Of a stretch of 64,000 nt of DNA, positions 42,215 through 53,639 are shown one piece after another. The notes beneath the pieces are model-generated. The model did not search any database. It was not told where the DNA came from and saw only the letters and a list, made by a program, of their open reading frames with translations. Source of the stretch: Cristatella mucedo (lineage: Eukaryota > Bryozoa > Phylactolaemata > Cristatellidae); assembly GCA_009760855.2 (NCBI GenBank), contig WPIO01000031.1, forward strand, positions 4,287,501 to 4,351,500, read 5' to 3'. A program made the position numbers and the translations under genes. How positions within the stretch are numbered: the first letter of the stretch is position 1; each line of letters begins with the position of its first letter.

Positions 42215-43287
42215 CTAGTCTGAGATGGTAGCCGGTATCAAGAAGCAGAACAAGTCCTTGCTGTTCTGGTCGATGATCTCCCACTTGATCACGAGGCGCA
42301 GCTGCAAACAAAAGCAGCGATGTGCCGGTCAGACGCCCTGTCCTGGCCACGAGTGACGAACGCCTGTGCTTCTCGAAAGCTCGGTCTCGGCGGCGCTCGA
42401 CGCCGACGGCGCGAGCACCTGACCGACGCAGGCACAGCGCAGACCGGCAAGCAGAAGCACCAACGGTGGCGCGTCTGAGCACACCAAAGCACGGTGCTCT
42501 GTGCCCGGCCTGTTAGTCAGCCGAGAAGTATGGCCGTCGGGCAGATGGGATCGGGGGGGGGGGGGCATGTCGGGGTTCGAGGGCGCAGGCACGGTCGTGG
42601 TGGCGCAGGCGTACCTTGGGATAAGACGGATCCACGTAGACGTAGCTGGAAAAGACGTTCTTCGAGTTAGCTTCGACGGGGCACTTGTAGGCCTGGTTCG
42701 AACAGCTGTCGGGCTGGGGGATCGGGAACGGAATGGGAACGCCGGCAATGATGCCGTGAACGACCGACTTCAAGCTCTCGCATTGTTTATCTGCAAAGCG
42801 GTCAAGCGGCGTCTCGAGGTCTCTGCCAGCTTTTTAACAGGTAGCTCGCAGAAGAACGAGCCACGACTGAATGAACTACAGCGCCGGCCGGCAGGTGCTT
42901 CCGAACAGCACTTACTCGCCGTAAAGGTGACCTTTACCGTCATGTTGGTACCGTGCTTCAGTGTGCATGGTTGGGTTGGACACGGGATGATCTCGACCGT
43001 TACAATCACTCCGTCCACCGAGCCTGATGTTTATGATAAAAGCGAATCGATAGCAGCAGCAAAGCAGCCGAAAGACACCATGGAATGAACTCGAACCATG
43101 AACGAAAACCATGGAATGCGCTTGAACGAGGCAGGCAAAAAGGGAATGCATGCATGGAATGCGGGTCGGCACACGCTTGCAGCAGAAAGCCGAGGCAAAG
43201 GTTACCGCAATCCTTGTAGGTAACGGGCTCTGCCGAAACAACGGCCGCCGAGCAGGCAAGAAGGAGGGATGCACACAGCTGCCACAT
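42215..43287 (-). CDS. NPC2: NPC intracellular cholesterol transporter 2 (NPC2), four exons
   Basis: NPC2 is a secreted, lysosomal ML-domain protein that binds cholesterol and hands it to NPC1. The exons are 43206-43287, 42916-43023, 42615-42790 and 42215-42301. The acceptors are all CAG and the donors G|GTAACC, A|GTAAGT and AAG|GTACGC (phases 1, 1, 0). The joined product has 150 residues against 151 in human. A signal peptide ([19 protein letters not shown]) is followed by [36 protein letters not shown] and [15 protein letters not shown]. The six disulfide cysteines are at 27, 42, 47, 93, 100 and 141; an extra one is at 67. A glycosylation sequon NMT is at 54-56. The complete gene has short introns of 182, 125 and 313 bp. 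Confidence 0.96.
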
Positions 43288-43349
43288 GATCAAGCCTCAA
43301 CGATTCCTGTCAAAGCAGAGAGAGACAGAGCGCTGGCCTCGGCGACGAG

Positions 43350-43355
43350 TATATA
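43350..43355 (-). promoter_or_regulatory. putative NPC2 TATA box
   Basis: TATATA inside GGTATATAC on the minus strand lies 63 bp before the NPC2 ATG. This would place the transcript start near 43320, leaving a short leader. Confidence 0.4.
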
Positions 43356-43359
43356 CCTA

Positions 43360-44675
43360 GCGGCTCAAGGCGAACACGAGCCCAATCGCGAAACCCGATT
43401 GGCTGCTCGCCGGTGGTGTGGTGCACACTTATCAGATGGCCGCTGGATGGCAAAGTGCTGCCCTATCTGCCGGGCTAATATCTGCCTTTCTCAAGCAGCC
43501 AAATTATCTCCTTAGCGAATGCAGCAGAGGCAACCGGCAAGGATCAGGGACAGTCAAGGTCAAAGCCTGCCCATGCATGTAGCCTGCCAGCATTCGACCG
43601 TCAAGACCAGCAGTGGCAGCACGGGAACTCAACATGGTGCGGTCGCTAGGGGGGGGGGGGCAAGGAATGCTGCTGCGAACACGGCGACCAGTCCAGCTGC
43701 AGATCTCGTCGTGGGTGATATTAGATCTACTACGCACACTAACATACAGCCTCGAAAATCCGCAGGCAGTCTGGGAACCCATCACCAAGCACTAAACATT
43801 GCTGTTTACCAAATTAAGTTCAAAAATGCTTTTCGACGGTAGGATTGATAAAGGGGAAGCAATATGGCTAGCTAATTATTCGCGCTGCCTGCCACCACGA
43901 TTTGCCTACCACGCGGTTGAGAAATAATAAAAAAAAAAGAAATCATTCGTTCAGCGGTTTCAATTCGGTTCGAAAAATGTTTTGGCAATTTGTAGTCCCA
44001 AGCAATCACAAGCCCAATTAAGGTTTAGAAGACGTGCCAAGTATCATTCGAGCGAAAATGCATCGAGACTTATTGGGCACCTTTTCAGGAATGGTCAAGG
44101 TGAGCGACATTTGGTTGTGCAGCATGCACAGACACATGATCACAGAATAGGAGAAAGTCGGTGGTGCAGTTAGATAAGAAAAACAGACCCAACTAAGCTT
44201 TGTTGAAAAATTACACATACAACAGCACATAACCGTTACATAAGCCATAAGAATGGTGATAAAAAGATATTTACAAGTGTCGTCTGACACTATTAGACGT
44301 GAGGAGTTAAATTTAGCACACGTATTCGGAACGCCGAGAGGGCTAAGTAAAACCTGCAAAATAGTTTGAAAACAAGATAGGTGTTTTTTGTCCTTGTCAT
44401 ATCGCATCACCAATTTTGTGCAAAATTCAGACTGTTTAGCCTTCGGTTGCTTGTAGCTTGCTTGGAACCGAGGAAACGTCCTGTTTCCAAGCATATATTA
44501 TCCAAGCGGATATTATTACTGAGGAAATTCCAATGCAGTCACTAATAAACATTTTTTGAGGGGAGCCTTACATAGTTAATCGCCGGTTTTACAGTAACTT
44601 TTAGGCCATTTCATTCTCTAACTCCGGCCTACCCATCCGAACTAATCACTCTTGTGCCTAATCACTCATTTGCCT
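43360..44675. other. no recognisable gene
   Basis: A G run (43650-43660) and several short frames occur on both strands. None is supported. Confidence 0.3.
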
Positions 44676-44679
44676 CGGA

Positions 44680-44985
44680 CCAACCTCAAATACTTTGGAG
44701 ATCGTGCTTTAGTTCCAATGGTCTCCCTAAGCCTGGAGCTCACTCCCGGCTGACGTCACCACATCTCCTGACTTGACATTTAAAAAAGCCAAAAACGCAC
44801 CCGTTCTTCGCAGCATTTGCCGGGTCATTGGGAATAGCCCTCGGTGTGCTTTTTCGTGCTGGCTCGGGGGAAGTTAATGCTAAGAAACTGACATGCTTCC
44901 TTTGAATGATGTGCAAAGTGCTTAGAAAGGCATTCAGTTTTCCAAGGGCATTATACAAATGTCATTTTAACATAATAAATCTTAT
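44680..44985 (+). mobile_element. CR1/L2-like LINE, 3' end
   Basis: ACCTCAAATACTTTGGAGATCG and CCTAAGCCTGGAGCTCACTC are followed by an A-rich LKKAKTHP-like stretch and the tail GTGCTTAGAAAGG..GCATTATACAAATG. Parallel to 15235 and 26815. Confidence 0.75.
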
Positions 44986-46020
44986 TTCTCGGTGTTCTTA
45001 CGGTGCTACAAAGTAATATCAGCCTAAAATGGCACCGTGTCGAAAGCCGGAAGTCCCACCAGAAACTGTAAAACAGCCTTATTTCGAACGGTTTTGGCAT
45101 AAGGTAAATACAATATGGTGGTAGGATGCACCAGTTGTTACCGATGTTGCTAAATCATTCGAATAAATCGATGTGAATATTTTTGTATAGACCAAGAGTT
45201 GGTAAACATATTATATATTCACTATATTAGTGAAACACAAAAATGATGGTTCCCACAAAATCTACATATGTATACATGTAGCAACCTCCCGTTAACATCG
45301 GTCTTTGAGCTGGGATCCAATCTAATTCAACGTCTCTAGAAAACGCGTCAATTATGTCAAACCCAGATATACTGTAACTCGGGACGAAAAGAAAAAGCAG
45401 CGAAATCTCAAAAGGGGTCAAGCACTTTTTTCAAATTTCTCGGATACGACGAAAAAATCAATGATAATTTTTGGGTACGACGATTAACTGTGACCAGCGT
45501 GCTCAAAATACGATGAGCAAAGCTTCAGTAACGATTACGTGTTATACAGCACTATATTTATAAGTGCCCTCTCTACATACAGTGTTCTGTAATTTCCGAC
45601 TGCACTTTGAACTCGATGTTCTATTGTGTCGATTTTCTAGCTTCGCTGGTAGATTGCAGCAGGTGAGTCGGAGGTGGAGATCGGTCGTGCGGAACGTTGC
45701 GGTCTATTTTCTCGACAACATCTGAATGCTGAATTTCGCCGAAATTCGAAAGGTGTGCCGTGATAAAACTGTGCTGCCTAATACGGCCTTGTTACCAGGG
45801 CTTTCGAGTTGCATATTTTCAGGGAGGCATGTGGGTCACAGTTACTCCTAGTGGGAAGCTGATTTTCGAAACGAGACCTGTCATTATACACTACTTCCGA
45901 CATGTGAAAACGTAGTTTCTCTGCAATCGTGTCCCCAACAAGAAAAATCTACCACCAGTGGTGATAAAGTTGGTGATTGAAAGCTCACTAAAACGGTAGA
46001 GTAAAAAAGAAAAGAGTAAG
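44986..46020. other. no recognisable feature
   Basis: AT-rich DNA without supported frames or known repeats. Confidence 0.35.
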
Positions 46021-46021
46021 G

Positions 46022-46178
46022 CTAGCTGATTCAAGAGCTTGATGTATACAGCGGCAGCCTAAGGCTAGCACTCCTGCTTGCAGTGGGCAATAACTAATCG
46101 CCTGCTGCAGAACTCAAACCTGGGACATGAAGCTTGAGCACATTGCCTCTAGGCTAAGACCTAGTGCAGGCTAACAAC
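46022..46178 (-). mobile_element. tRNA-derived SINE (family 2), diverged
   Basis: The minus-strand head CACTAGGTCTTAGCC..GAGGCAATG and the B-box area GGTTTGAGTTCTGC are followed by GGCGATTAG and the 3' end ATCAAGCTCTTGAATCAGC. Confidence 0.6.
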
Positions 46179-46430
46179 TGGATTCATTGTAACTGAGTCC
46201 AATCTGAGCAAAGAACTGTCTGCAGCACAAGTGAAAAGGTTAGGTTGTAGCTTTTTTTTTATAAATATAAATACGGTGCCCACCATACACAGATCCTCCA
46301 CATCTTTATACCGCAAGTCAAGCATAAAACTGTCGAACCACAATTAGATATCGTGATAAGTACTAGTTTGCGGCTAGCTGCTTGAAAGCGACATGTTTTG
46401 GAGAACTTCGGCTATAACGAACTCTGGTTT

Positions 46431-46490
46431 AAGGCTATATAAAGTATATATTTGCCCTGCAAGGCTATATGATGTACATATTTGCCCTGC
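46431..46490. repeat. 30-bp unit, two tandem copies
   Basis: AAGGCTATATAAAGTATATATTTGCCCTGC-type unit at 46431 and, with four changes, at 46461. Confidence 0.75.
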
Positions 46491-46571
46491 AATCACTTAG
46501 TCGTGAAGCTGCAGCACTATGTGGTATACTATACTATACTATTCGTGTCTATTTACTGTAGTCAAGCTTAA

Positions 46572-47565
46572 TAGTAATAATAATAATGCACTTGATAAAG
46601 CGCCCTCAGAGAACTTAATCTCTTTCTAGGCGCTTTACAGTTTCTGCAAAGGGAAACGCGATTGAATCATGAGTAATATCATGCTTGATAAACAACATGA
46701 ATAACATGGTTAGGGGTGACATGCACAGGGTCAGCATGCAAGTGTGGTTAGTGGCAGCATGCAGTGTCAGCACGCATAAGCACCTCAAGGACGAATCACA
46801 AGGACCCACTAAATGCTGTCCTAAATAGGTGTTTTAAGTTCTTTTTTAATGTGGTCAGGTCAGGGGATGTTCTGAAGCAGGTCGGGAGAGAGTTTCAGGC
46901 TTTGGGAGCACACGAACTAAATGCACGGTCTCCAAAGGATTCGAGGTTTGTACAAGGTATTGGTAAACTGTTGAATTCAGAAAAGCGGGTGGTATGATGC
47001 TTGGCCTGTTGGGGGAGTTGCTCTGAGAGACAGGCTGGAGCCAAAGAATGAAGTGACCTAAAAGGTGAGCGACACAACCTTGAAGTCGATCCGTTGCTTG
47101 ACTGGAAGCCAGTGCAGGTCGGCGAGAAGTGGTGTGATGTGGCAACTGCGACGCTCACGACAGACAAGCCTAGCTGCAGAGTTTTGCACCAGCTGCAATC
47201 GCCTGATTGCACATGCCGGTAGGCCAGCAAGCAGTGAGTTACAGAAGTCAAGATGGGATGTCACGAATGCATGGACCAACTTAAACGTGGTATGCTTATC
47301 AAAAAGAAGCCCGAATTTTAGCAATGTTATGTAGCTGAAAGTAGGCAGACATGATTGTGGAGTTGACGTGGTCGTCTAACGAGAGGTCACTTTAGAACAT
47401 GACACCTAGATTTCGAGCTGATTCAACGGGAGATATGCTGGCAGAGCCAATTGTGAGGGTCAGACTTTCCAATTTCTGAATCACACTGGGTTTGCCCATA
47501 ACTAGTAAGTTAGTTTTATCATCGTTTAGTTTTAGAATATTTGCTGCTTCTGCTTCTGAGCTTCT
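46572..47565 (-). mobile_element. CR1/L2-like LINE, RT second half to 3' tail
   Basis: On the minus strand: TNLLVMGKPSV near 47490, [10 protein letters not shown] near 47330, [54 protein letters not shown], then a KAWNSLP-like region. The tail is GCGCCTAGAAAGAGATTAAG with (ATT)n. It has a few frameshifts. It represents a subfamily distinct from the 25670 copy. Confidence 0.85.
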
Positions 47566-48050
47566 GACAAACGCTTGACACAGTCGTTGCTACGACTTAC
47601 AGATGTTCTACGTATACCTTACTTACAAAAAACCCATCCCCCACTTCAGAACCGTTGGAAGTGTATCACAGAAATCTAAATTCAAAGCAGCAAACCCTGC
47701 TTAATTTGGACTGATCAAGGACTACAACATTAGGATGCAACTAAGTGGTTGTCAAATTATGCAAAGGAGTTGAGAAAGTAGCTTGAACAGTAATATTTAT
47801 TTCAAATAAATGGCTGCGCTGAGAAACCGGTGGCCAATTTACACAGTCGACTGTGCATTTTGGTATACAATCTAACGGGCATGTACAGAAAGCAACAAAA
47901 TACGTGAGGTCAAGCTGCCTTTAGCCGTATCCAAATTAGAGATTTCGAATGGAGGGCCAAAAGACAGGATGGCGGATGACCGATGGCAGACGAACCGTTC
48001 GGTACTACTACTGCTTCTGCTTTAATAATAGAGGTGGCAGCTTGAAGTGG
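47566..48050. other. no recognisable feature
   Basis: Nothing recognised. Confidence 0.35.
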
Positions 48051-48051
48051 C

Positions 48052-48208
48052 CGGGGCCTGCCGGAGCCGACTCCAGTTTCACGACCCAGGTCGAAGGTCG
48101 TGAGACGAAGGTCGTGGGTTCAGAGTCCTGCAGCAGGCAATTGTTTATTGCCTGCTGCAAGTGGCTACCACAGTGACTTCTCTGCCACTATAGAAATGAG
48201 GCGGCTAA
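48052..48208 (+). mobile_element. tRNA-derived SINE (family 2), rearranged head
   Basis: The ACGACCCAGGTCG and GGTCGTGAGACGAAGGTCGTGG stretches show a local duplication around the B-box region. GGCAATTGTTTATTGCC and AATGAGGCGGCTAAATCAGC follow. Confidence 0.65.
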
Positions 48209-48382
48209 ATCAGCTCACCTTAGCTTTCTACCAGGAGCCCCCTCTCTCACTCATGGTAGAGGTTATGCAGCGAATCCCCTGACGAATCGCTCACACGTGA
48301 TCGTGCGACCCCATGCGCAACTGCACCGACATGTACCTACTGTACCTACATAGGACTATCGCGAATCAGTACCATTAAAAAT

Positions 48383-48508
48383 GCTTCATTAGCATAGCGC
48401 CCTCCGAGGAACTCCCACTCTATGCAGGCGCTTTACATACGCTGCAGAGCTCAAACCAACCACCCTGGTCGTTGGAGACTTCCCTTGCCCCAGGGCCAAA
48501 CCAGGAAT
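48383..48508 (-). mobile_element. tRNA-derived SINE (family 1)
   Basis: The minus strand shows TTTGGCCCTGGGGCAAGG, a decayed B box, TATGTAAAGCGCCTGCATAGAG and the tail GCTATGCTAATGAAG. It lies head to head with the next copy. Confidence 0.6.
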
Positions 48509-48535
48509 GCTGCTGCTGCAGCCACTACATGCCGC

Positions 48536-48682
48536 ACTGGTTGGACCGGTGGTTAAGGTGCTCACCTCTAACGAAGGTCAAGGTGAATGCATTTGATGAC
48601 CGAGGTCGTGGGCTCGAGCTCCGAGGCATTTGTGAAGCTACGGAATAGAGATTTAAGTTCTCTTAGTGAGCTATAAGAAATA
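48536..48682 (+). mobile_element. tRNA-derived SINE (family 1), long-middle variant
   Basis: CTGGTTGGACCGGTGGTTAAGG (A box) is followed by an extra GAAGGTCAAGGTGAATGC-type middle, then GGTCGTGGGCTCGAGCTCC and the tail AGAGATTTAAGTTCTCT. The long middle is shared with 225-310. Confidence 0.75.
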
Positions 48683-48689
48683 CCTGCAT

Positions 48690-50410
48690 TTTATTGTGTT
48701 TACTACTACCACTTACCTGCAGTAAAAACATGCACATTGTTGCAAAGCTCTTTCCGTCACGCACATATAATTATCAGTATATGTGCACATATGTCCCACT
48801 CACAAGTCCCAGTATGGGCTGCCCTGATTAGTGTGGGGGGGGATTGGAGCAAATCTGTCAACAGGACTCAAGCAGAGCTCAGGCTTACCTAAATTATGTC
48901 TTTCGCTGCTGGAGCACAAGAAAATGTTCTAGGGGTGGGTGACAAAAACCGCTGGTACTAAAAGCCTACGAAAGAGCTTGCCAGACTCTAGTATTTCGGC
49001 TGCACACCAGCGATGCCATAACCTATCGAGGTTCGTACACAACACATAAGCAGGCGGCTTCCTGCTACCAAAGGTCAAGGTCGACACGTGTAGATTCAAG
49101 GTTTGCTTCCAGAGAGCTCTGGTTCTCGAGAACGACTGCTATTGCGTATGCACTGCCTAAAGGTGGAAGGCGCCTTACAAAACCGCACTTAACGGCATGC
49201 CGACAATTCGACCAGTTCGGCTTTCACCGTACTGCTGGGAGCAGCCACACTTCACCACGTGGTGTATTGACAACAGGTCGAACTAGCCCCTAGCCCAAAA
49301 AGAACTGACGCAAGCAACCCCTTTTTTGCAAGGAAACAGTTGGTGCTAGACTGGGTGCAACTTCGACATCAAATGATCCGACACACTGTGAGCAGGGGGA
49401 GACAACAGCATGGTCAGAAGTCTGGAGCCATGCCACGAGCAGTGCTGCTGCTGCACCCTGCTGCAAGCTAGCACCGTACTGCAAGCAACTTCAAAAGCAC
49501 GACCAAAAACCAACCAACACACGCAACCTCCGTACTTCTAGACCAGAAAGTAACCGGTTGCCCGTCAATTAAGCAGCAGTCCGATCGCATGCTCTTTCGT
49601 CGTTTGGCCGGATTGGCATAGGATTCCTTTGTGTCACCTTCAGCCAGGCGTGCAACTGCTAGTGGTGACTGCTAGCTCGAGCAGGCAGAGCTGCTTCACC
49701 GGACCTCTGCAGTCGTACAGCAGAATGTGCTCAATGAGCATCAATTTCTCTCCACACACAAAAAGCAGCACAGCACACCAACCGTGGCATGGCATTCGTG
49801 ATCGTAGAGGAGAGCAGAGGGCGCTGGCTAGCTGGCTGTCCACACCCCTGTCTGCCACCGATGGATGCCCTCCCTCCCTCCCCTCCCTCCCAGCTGGCTG
49901 CAGCAGATCTGGTCCAGACTACGCACTAGCGCCTCTCGAGGCATCCGAGCACAGGTTCCACGTAATTCCTCCACTATCACGAGCAGCTTTGCAAGCATGC
50001 TTCGAGTTCCTGACGACAGCGTCACCGCCCACCCCTCGACTCGAATGCTGCCGGGGCACCACGAGCACTCGGTGTGCGAGCACTGGCACAGGATCGAGGC
50101 GGGGGCCTCCTCCTCAGCAGACCGGGCCGAGCAAGCAGCAGACGATCGGTGACAGCGGCAGACAGAAGCTCTCAGGCTACGGCCACGTGTCAGCAGCCAC
50201 CGGCTGATACGAAGGTGCAGCCTGTGCAGCCACTGGCTGATACGAAGGTGGCCGCAGCCTGCGTGCAAAGGGTGCGCCTGCGATGTCAACGACCGAGCTC
50301 GGACTGGATGAAGATGCAGCCAAGGGCCCTCGTCTGGCCGTCGTTGATGTCGACCGACGTCTGGCTCAGCAATGCTGCTCAGCTCTCGCGAAACGCTGAG
50401 CGGTCGGTGG
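48690..50410. other. no recognisable gene
   Basis: A minus-strand tandem pair of about 30 bp (CCTTCGTATCAGCC unit) lies at 50200-50262. Long frames on both strands at 49629-50540 have no support. Confidence 0.3.
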
Positions 50411-50437
50411 AGCGAGAGAGAGAGAGAGAGAGAGAGC
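50411..50437. repeat. short (GA)n microsatellite
   Basis: About 13 GA units within GCGAGAGAG..GAGCAGGG. Confidence 0.85.
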
Positions 50438-50439
50438 AG

Positions 50440-51170
50440 GGCGGCCGCAGAAGCACCCTCAACAGTGAACGGGTGGTGAAGCGAGTCGGATCGAGTACCA
50501 TTAAACCACCGGACAGCAGTGTGTGTATTCTGTGTAAATAGCTCCATCTCCATCGAATAATAATAATAACCATATACATATATAACTATATAACTAATAA
50601 TAACTATAACTAAAATAATAATAATAACTGACTTTCCACTGTACACACGAACATCGTAGGTCAGGTGGCAGGCAACTTATGCAGTACGGTAACCGAGCGC
50701 CCAAACTTACTGACCCAACTGAGCTATCGGATTGCTCAAAAAGGACTGCCCTCAGCAGTACGAAAAAGTGTACACTATTGCTACATACAATGATTATAAA
50801 TTGCCATACTCTAAGGTCGCCACACTTGGCTAAAAGGCAGAGTAGCCCATGTCCGCAGAGCCCTAAGCCCTAAGCACTGCAAAATGCTCACGGCTCACGA
50901 ATGAACGACACCCGCAGGCTCGACGTTTTGATTTGTGGCGAAATTGCCAGCGCTAAAAAATGTCATCTGGCATAACTGACCGCGACAGAATCTGCGCTCT
51001 TATCTTAGAAAAAACTTAACAGACTGGTCACCAGATCAGGAGCTCGAGGTCTATGTCAGCCATTTGAAAATGTCTACACACTTACTCGGAGGCGAAACGT
51101 GATAGCCGAGAGAGGTCCACCATGGTCATCGAAACGCTTCAAGCAACACGGGACCTGAATAGTGACTTCT
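50440..51170. other. no recognisable feature
   Basis: Includes an AT-rich ATAATAATAAC stretch at 50556-50630. Nothing else is recognised. Confidence 0.3.
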
Positions 51171-51174
51171 TCTA

Positions 51175-51258
51175 ATCATTATCATTATTACGATAATTCT
51201 AAAGCGTTCTTATGGGACTGGGTACTAAATCTCTTTCCGTCTAGGCACTTAACATAGG
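51175..51258 (-). mobile_element. LINE 3' tail fragment
   Basis: (ATT)n-like sequence followed by CTAAATCTCTTTCCGTCTAGGCACTTAACAT on the plus strand is the reverse complement of the common LINE tail. Confidence 0.55.
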
Positions 51259-51326
51259 CGCCCCTCGTGCTCGCCACGGCGGCGGCTCGGGATCGGCTAC
51301 AGTTCAATAGCTTCTCGAACAGCAAG

Positions 51327-51507
51327 CTAGAAACCAAACGCCGAGACATTCAGGAGAGAAGCTGAAGAAGACCCGAGGGAATAAATGTCTTCATGCAAGC
51401 AGTAGCCATAACCGAGGTCCGTTTGGCTTTCGGCAGCCAAAACGGCTCTAAAAGACGCGTAGATAATCTTCACGTGACCGCTAGAACCCGGCGAGGACGT
51501 GCAAGTA
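51327..51507 (-). CDS. candidate terminal exon, product unknown
   Basis: A very strong acceptor (polypyrimidine TTTTTTTCTGGTTCCGCTCAG) ends at 51508. After one base the frame runs 59 codons to a TAG at 51327-51329: GHVKIIYASFRAVLAAESQT, then DLGYGYCLHEDIYSLGSSSA and SLLNVSAFGF. The other two frames hit stops quickly. I do not recognise the product and see no preceding exon, but this frame and acceptor pair is among the better ones in the window. Confidence 0.38.
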
Positions 51508-51779
51508 CTGAGCGGAACCAGAAAAAAAAGTGCGCGAATTAGAGCAGAAAACAAACTTACAGCAAGAAATGAAGCTCCGAAGACGAACTTCAGCTGTACT
51601 AGCTAGTCAAGCGCTACAGTTCAACGGTCAAAGTACAACCGGCAACCAACACTTAGCGGCTAGCAGGAAGTCGCCTCGTGCAGGCGTTGAATACTATTGG
51701 CTGTTACTAACGGGTCGGGTGGGGTGACTTTCCCGTAGTGCGGCTGACCGATCGGGTCCTAGTGCGTACCGCAATAGTT

Positions 51780-51865
51780 CGTAGTGTGTGCGTGTGCGTG
51801 TGCGTGAGCGCGTGGTATATGCGTGCGTGCATGCGTGTGTGAGCGTACGTGCGCCTGTTCCCACG
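51780..51865. repeat. GT/GC-rich alternating purine-pyrimidine tract
   Basis: GTGTGTGCGTGTGCGTGTGC and later GCGTGCGTGCATGCGTGTGT form an imperfect, Z-DNA-prone repeat. Confidence 0.6.
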
Positions 51866-51869
51866 AGCT

Positions 51870-52600
51870 CATGCACATGCATTCGTGCACGCACGCAGCT
51901 GAGCAAAGTTACAGTAGTCGGACCTCCACAGCGCCAAGTCCAGCCTCCTACGTCAGCGTCGAGTTGCAAACGCCAGCTTACTGAAGACCATTTCCCAGGG
52001 TTTCCGTAGATAAATAGAATACCGTAATTAAGGCCAGTATAATGAGCTCCTCATTTTCAGACCCTGCTCCACCCCTGAACTTCCCCTTTCGGTCTTCAGT
52101 GGCGGAACCGCGTAGGCTAGCCATAATGTAGGCTGCTAATACTTCACCGAATTAGGAATATTTCCAAAGCCATTTGAATAAGTTACCGTCCAGCGATTAT
52201 ATCAAAGGGCAGCTTGGATTCTAAGGTCCTAGTAGACTACCGTCCCAGTACTACCGGCAGAGTACCGTCCTAGTACAGTAGTAGAGTACCGTCCTAGTAT
52301 CGCCTCCCTTTGTTCTTTTAGTTCAAATTCACGAGGTAAAGATGTTGCTAAAAAAAAAAAGCTGCTCTTGCAGCTCTCGTAGGATAGAGAGAAATATTTA
52401 CCAGGATACGAGGCCGGTGGCACGATTCCGGCACTGACAATTCTCTCCTCCTACGTCTGGCCAGCGAAATCCTACATCTAATCGATGATGGTAACGTCGC
52501 TCGCTTTCGTCTTGCTCGATCTGTCGGCGGCCGCCACCACGTGGCCGCCGATCGCAATATGCAGCCTGGGCGATTGAGCACAGCAATAGGCTTGATGATA
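51870..52600. other. no recognisable gene
   Basis: A short tandem AGAGTACCGTCCTAGTA lies at 52255-52300. Nothing else is recognised. Confidence 0.3.
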
Positions 52601-52619
52601 GGGCTCTGACGTGGATCGT

Positions 52620-53118
52620 ACTGAACGTGGATCGTACCGATGCCACAGTGCTCGGTCCGTCTCGCCGCGGTTGGCAGTGTATTCTCATCCAGCAGAGCAG
52701 TCACCGGCGGAGCTCGACCAGGCCAGAGGGTCTGTCGGATCGCTTCTTGTTCTACATTCAATACAGAGCCGCTCGGAAAGGTTTTTCAGGCCCGCCGCGT
52801 TGGCTGTTCATATTATGCCTATGACATCCAGCTGCATGTGTCATTCAAGCCATCGGATACGGCGGCGGCGATTGATAATTGACAGTCGGCATTGCAGACT
52901 TTAGGTCTTGGGTGCCATCATTTCCCGTTAAGATCAACTGCATTAACACCAACCCAACGCCCTAATACAGAGCCCTAAACGTACCGGAAGCTCGAGTAAG
53001 CGACTGGGCTCTCCTCTGCGCCCTAGTCTGGCCGTTATCAAGTAATGCACCGGTAGGTGTCGTCTTCGATGAATGCTTGACGCTTGCAGTTTTATTCAGA
53101 AAATCGCATCCACAGGTA
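52620..53118 (+). mobile_element. CR1/L2-like LINE, RT catalytic region, very degenerate
   Basis: A CGVPQGSVLGPLLF-like stretch is broken near 52700-52790. The active-site box is read as YAYDIQLHVSFKPSDTAAA (YADDTQL in intact copies), and LGVVFDECLTL lies near 53060. The aspartate pair is lost, so it is dead. Confidence 0.65.
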
Positions 53119-53119
53119 G

Positions 53120-53258
53120 TCTGGTTTAGCCCAGAAGTTAAGGTGCTCGCCCCGATCAAGGTCTGGCCGGGGTCGTGAGCTCGAGCCCCGTGGCATGCGT
53201 GAAGCGCCTGAACAGAGATTAAGTTTTCTTATGACGCTATGCAAATGAATTGCATATA
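53120..53258 (+). mobile_element. tRNA-derived SINE (family 1)
   Basis: GGTTTAGCCCAGAAGTTAAGG (A box), GGTCGTGAGCTCGAGCCCC (B box), GTGAAGCGCCTGAACAGAG and GCTATGCAAATGAATT with an (ATTT)n end at 53258-53280. Confidence 0.8.
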
Positions 53259-53573
53259 TATTTATTTATTTATTCATTTATATTTAGATTATATCATGCT
53301 CGAACCCCTCGTCGGCGAAAATGATACTTTACCGCCATTGCTAATTAAAGATTTTAGCTAGCGCCCTGGTTCTATATAGACAGGACCGCTGCAAAACTGA
53401 AAGCTTAACTCCGCGATTGAGCCAGCGCCCCCACCGCGCTTGGGGCCTCGCGAGCCGGACGCGCGCCGCTCGGCAGAGAGGTGCCTGGATGGATGGATAA
53501 AGCGAGAACGGCGGCGCCGTGGAGGAGAACGAGTTCCAAGCCCGCGCTAAGGCGCGCGAACGGACTCTCCCAG

Positions 53574-53638
53574 CGTCGATAGCAGCTACGATGAGCGGGC
53601 GTCTTTTAGCTGCCGGCTCATCGTAGCTGCCATCGACG
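53574..53638. repeat. inverted repeat, 23-bp arms
   Basis: CGTCGATAGCAGCTACGATG plus AGC pairs with GCTCATCGTAGCTGCCATCG plus ACG around a 19-bp loop, with one mismatch. Confidence 0.85.
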
Positions 53639-53639
53639 T

